A stretch of 7,498 nt of DNA from CAZIWX01 sp964543125. GTDB taxonomy: Bacteria > Fidelibacterota > UBA8477. Shown here piece after piece: positions 6,118-7,498 of this stretch. How positions within the stretch are numbered: position 1 is the stretch's first letter; each line of letters opens with the position of its first letter. The DNA lies in assembly GCA_964543125.1 (NCBI GenBank), contig CAZIWX010000119.1:1-7498 (forward strand), read 5' to 3'. The notes under the pieces are model-generated. The model saw only the letters and a list, made by a program, of their open reading frames with translations, was not told the DNA's origin and searched no databases. The translations under genes and the position numbers were made by a program.

Positions 6118-7397
6118 TAATGAAAGACCTCAAGCACTTGTTGCAGAGCGGCGGATAGGGCGTCAATATCCGCGTGGTTGTTATAAAAAGAGAGGGAAGC
6201 CCGCGTTGTTGCCGGAATTTGATAGTGATCCATAATGGGTTGCGTGCAATGATGACCGGTCCGCACGGCTACGCCTTCCATGTCCAAAATAGTTCCAATA
6301 TCGTGGGGATGTATGTCTTTCAGTAGGAATGAAATAACGCTGGTTTTGTGAGCTGCTTCACCAATAATGGATAGACCGGGAATCTTGCGTAAGACTTTGA
6401 CGGCATATCCTAAGAGTTCATTCTCATAAGCCATGATCTGACGCAAATCCCAGCGCATCAGGTAATCCAGTGCTGCCCCCAGTCCGATAGTACCGGCGAT
6501 ATTGGGGGTTCCGGCTTCAAATTTGTGCGGCAATTCGGCGTAGGTGGTTCGTTCAAAAGTTACCGAGTGGATCATGTCGCCGCCACCCTGATAGGGCGGC
6601 AATTGTTGCAGCCAGGCCAATTTGCCATAAACCACGCCGATCCCGGTCGGTCCGTAAACTTTATGTCCGCTGAACACGAAGAAATCCACGTCTAAAGCCT
6701 GAACATCTACCGGGAGATGCGGCACCGACTGGGCGCCATCCACGAGTACCGGAATATTTTGGGCATGCGCTTCCGCGATCATTTGTTGCACCGGATTAAT
6801 GGTTCCCAAGGTATTGGATACCTGGACGATCCCCACCAACTTAACACGCGGATTGAGCATTTTCCGGTAGGCCGCCCCATCGATCTCACCTTTGTTGGTG
6901 ATGGGAATAATCTTCAGGGTTGCACCGACTTGCTCACATAGAATTTGCCAAGGCACGATATTGGAGTGATGTTCCATTTCGGAAATGAGGATTTCATCAG
7001 CAGTGTGGATAAAGCGCCGGCCATAGGTCTGAGCAACGAGATTCACGCCTTCCGTGGCGCCCCGAACAAAAATGATTTCCCGCTCATCCGCGGCGTTGAT
7101 AAAATGCTTCACTGTTTGGCGGGCGTGTTCATACTGCCCGGTAGCTTTTTGACTTAAATAATGGACCCCGCGATGGACATTGGAATTGTCATGGGCATAA
7201 AAACGGCTGACCGCGTCAATCACCACCTGGGGCTTGTGGGTCGTGGCGGCGTTATCGAGATAAACCAGAGGCTGGCCATGCACGGCCTGATGCAAAGCGG
7301 GAAAATCAAGACGGGCTTGGGCCGGATTAAATGGTCGCCCCTGAGTTTCCGCCTTCACTGATTTGATCGGCGCCACTGGCTCTTTTCCCGGGATCAT
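6117..7397 (-). CDS. sufS: Cysteine desulfurase SufS (class V aminotransferase fold, PLP enzyme)
   Basis: A 426-residue group II cysteine desulfurase that turns L-cysteine into L-alanine and an enzyme-bound persulfide for Fe-S assembly. Visible motifs are VYLDNAATTHKP (45-56), NVHRGVHYLS (73-82), the PLP-stacking His in SEMEHHSN (139-146), LVDGAQS with Asp220, the PLP lysine Lys246 in FSGHKVYGPTG, the substrate-binding RTGHHCTQP with catalytic Cys384, and RASLSFYN (399-406). The short loop holding Cys384 and the GHHC context fit SufS and not IscS. The protein carries about 20 extra residues before the usual start of the fold (near RLDFPAL), making it slightly longer than the common 405-410. 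There is no better ATG, so I keep the one at 7397-7395, which overlaps the sufD stop as ATGA. Persulfide sulfur would pass to SufU, encoded next with a one-base overlap. The enzyme is cytosolic. Confidence 0.97.
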   Translation of the reverse strand: MIPGKEPVAPIKSVKAETQGRPFNPAQARLDFPALHQAVHGQPLVYLDNAATTHKPQVVIDAVSRFYAHDNSNVHRGVHYLSQKATGQYEHARQTVKHFINAADEREIIFVRGATEGVNLVAQTYGRRFIHTADEILISEMEHHSNIVPWQILCEQVGATLKIIPITNKGEIDGAAYRKMLNPRVKLVGIVQVSNTLGTINPVQQMIAEAHAQNIPVLVDGAQSVPHLPVDVQALDVDFFVFSGHKVYGPTGIGVVYGKLAWLQQLPPYQGGGDMIHSVTFERTTYAELPHKFEAGTPNIAGTIGLGAALDYLMRWDLRQIMAYENELLGYAVKVLRKIPGLSIIGEAAHKTSVISFLLKDIHPHDIGTILDMEGVAVRTGHHCTQPIMDHYQIPATTRASLSFYNNHADIDALSAALQQVLEVFH

Positions 7398-7498
7398 GCT
7401 AAACGCGCTCGGACGATTGTTTCGACGTGGTTGCGTACAACTTCATTCTGTATTCCAGCGACAATTTCACCGGCATAGGCCTGGGTAAGTAGCTCATC
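7394..7498 (-). CDS. sufD: SufD, C-terminal end only (SufBCD scaffold subunit), cut by window edge
   Basis: The last 34 codons of a gene that enters from the right edge, ending at TGA 7396-7394. The residues begin DELLTQAYAGEIVAG and end ETIVRARLA. This matches the closing helices of SufB/SufD proteins, where a motif like LLxxAFxxEVL is followed by a short helix ending in a basic -RL-. I prefer SufD to SufB because SufD normally comes directly before sufS in such operons. Its role would be as partner of SufB and the ATPase SufC in the complex where clusters are built. The stop overlaps the sufS start (ATGA). The rest of the gene and the promoter are outside the window. Confidence 0.8.
   Translation of the reverse strand, partial: DELLTQAYAGEIVAGIQNEVVRNHVETIVRARLA

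Overview
All recognisable genes in this window lie on the minus strand, so the region is transcribed from right to left. The content suggests a Gram-negative, didermic bacterium. There is a lipoprotein with a lipobox, a cell-wall amidase of a build I associate mainly with Bacteroidetes and their relatives, type IV pilin-like proteins, and a SUF iron-sulfur operon using SufU and SufT. I would place it in or near the Fibrobacteres-Chlorobi-Bacteroidetes group or an uncultured neighbour (Calditrichaeota, KSB1, Marinimicrobia type). This placement is inference from gene content only.

Right part (about 4780-7498): the 3' half of a SUF iron-sulfur cluster assembly operon, in transcription order sufD (C-terminal end only), sufS, sufU, sufT and an Rrf2-family regulator. 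sufD/sufS share ATGA, sufS/sufU share TAATG, sufU and sufT are 6 nt apart, and sufT and the regulator are 15 nt apart, so this is one tightly packed transcript. SufS takes sulfur from cysteine, SufU accepts and relays it, SufD belongs to the SufBCD scaffold, SufT helps cluster maturation or delivery, and the Rrf2 protein carries a cysteine set suited to sensing Fe-S status. Unusually, the regulator is at the distal end of the operon.

Middle (1524-4619): one large gene for a 1031-residue lipoprotein. It is an Amidase_3-type N-acetylmuramoyl-L-alanine amidase whose catalytic domain is split by an inserted golvesin/Xly-like beta domain. A fibronectin type III-like module and a C-terminal alpha/beta domain follow. 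It starts at TTG, 160 nt after the regulator gene; that gap holds a 7-bp dyad and a 17-codon upstream frame overlapping the start.

Left part (1-1424): a clear small gene for a 42-residue single-pass membrane protein (1296-1424, strong Shine-Dalgarno). After it comes a promoter region with a sigma-54-like -24/-12 element and a 14-bp tandem repeat in the predicted leader. Then come two type IV pilin-like (minor pilin or pseudopilin) genes in tandem, closed by a strong intrinsic terminator at 66-100. No pilus assembly ATPase, platform or secretin gene is in the window.

I see no CRISPR array, insertion sequence, tRNA or rRNA. Most of the window is ordinary chromosomal content. The parts most worth a second look are the unannotated small membrane protein, the promoter and repeat ahead of the pilins, and the nested amidase.
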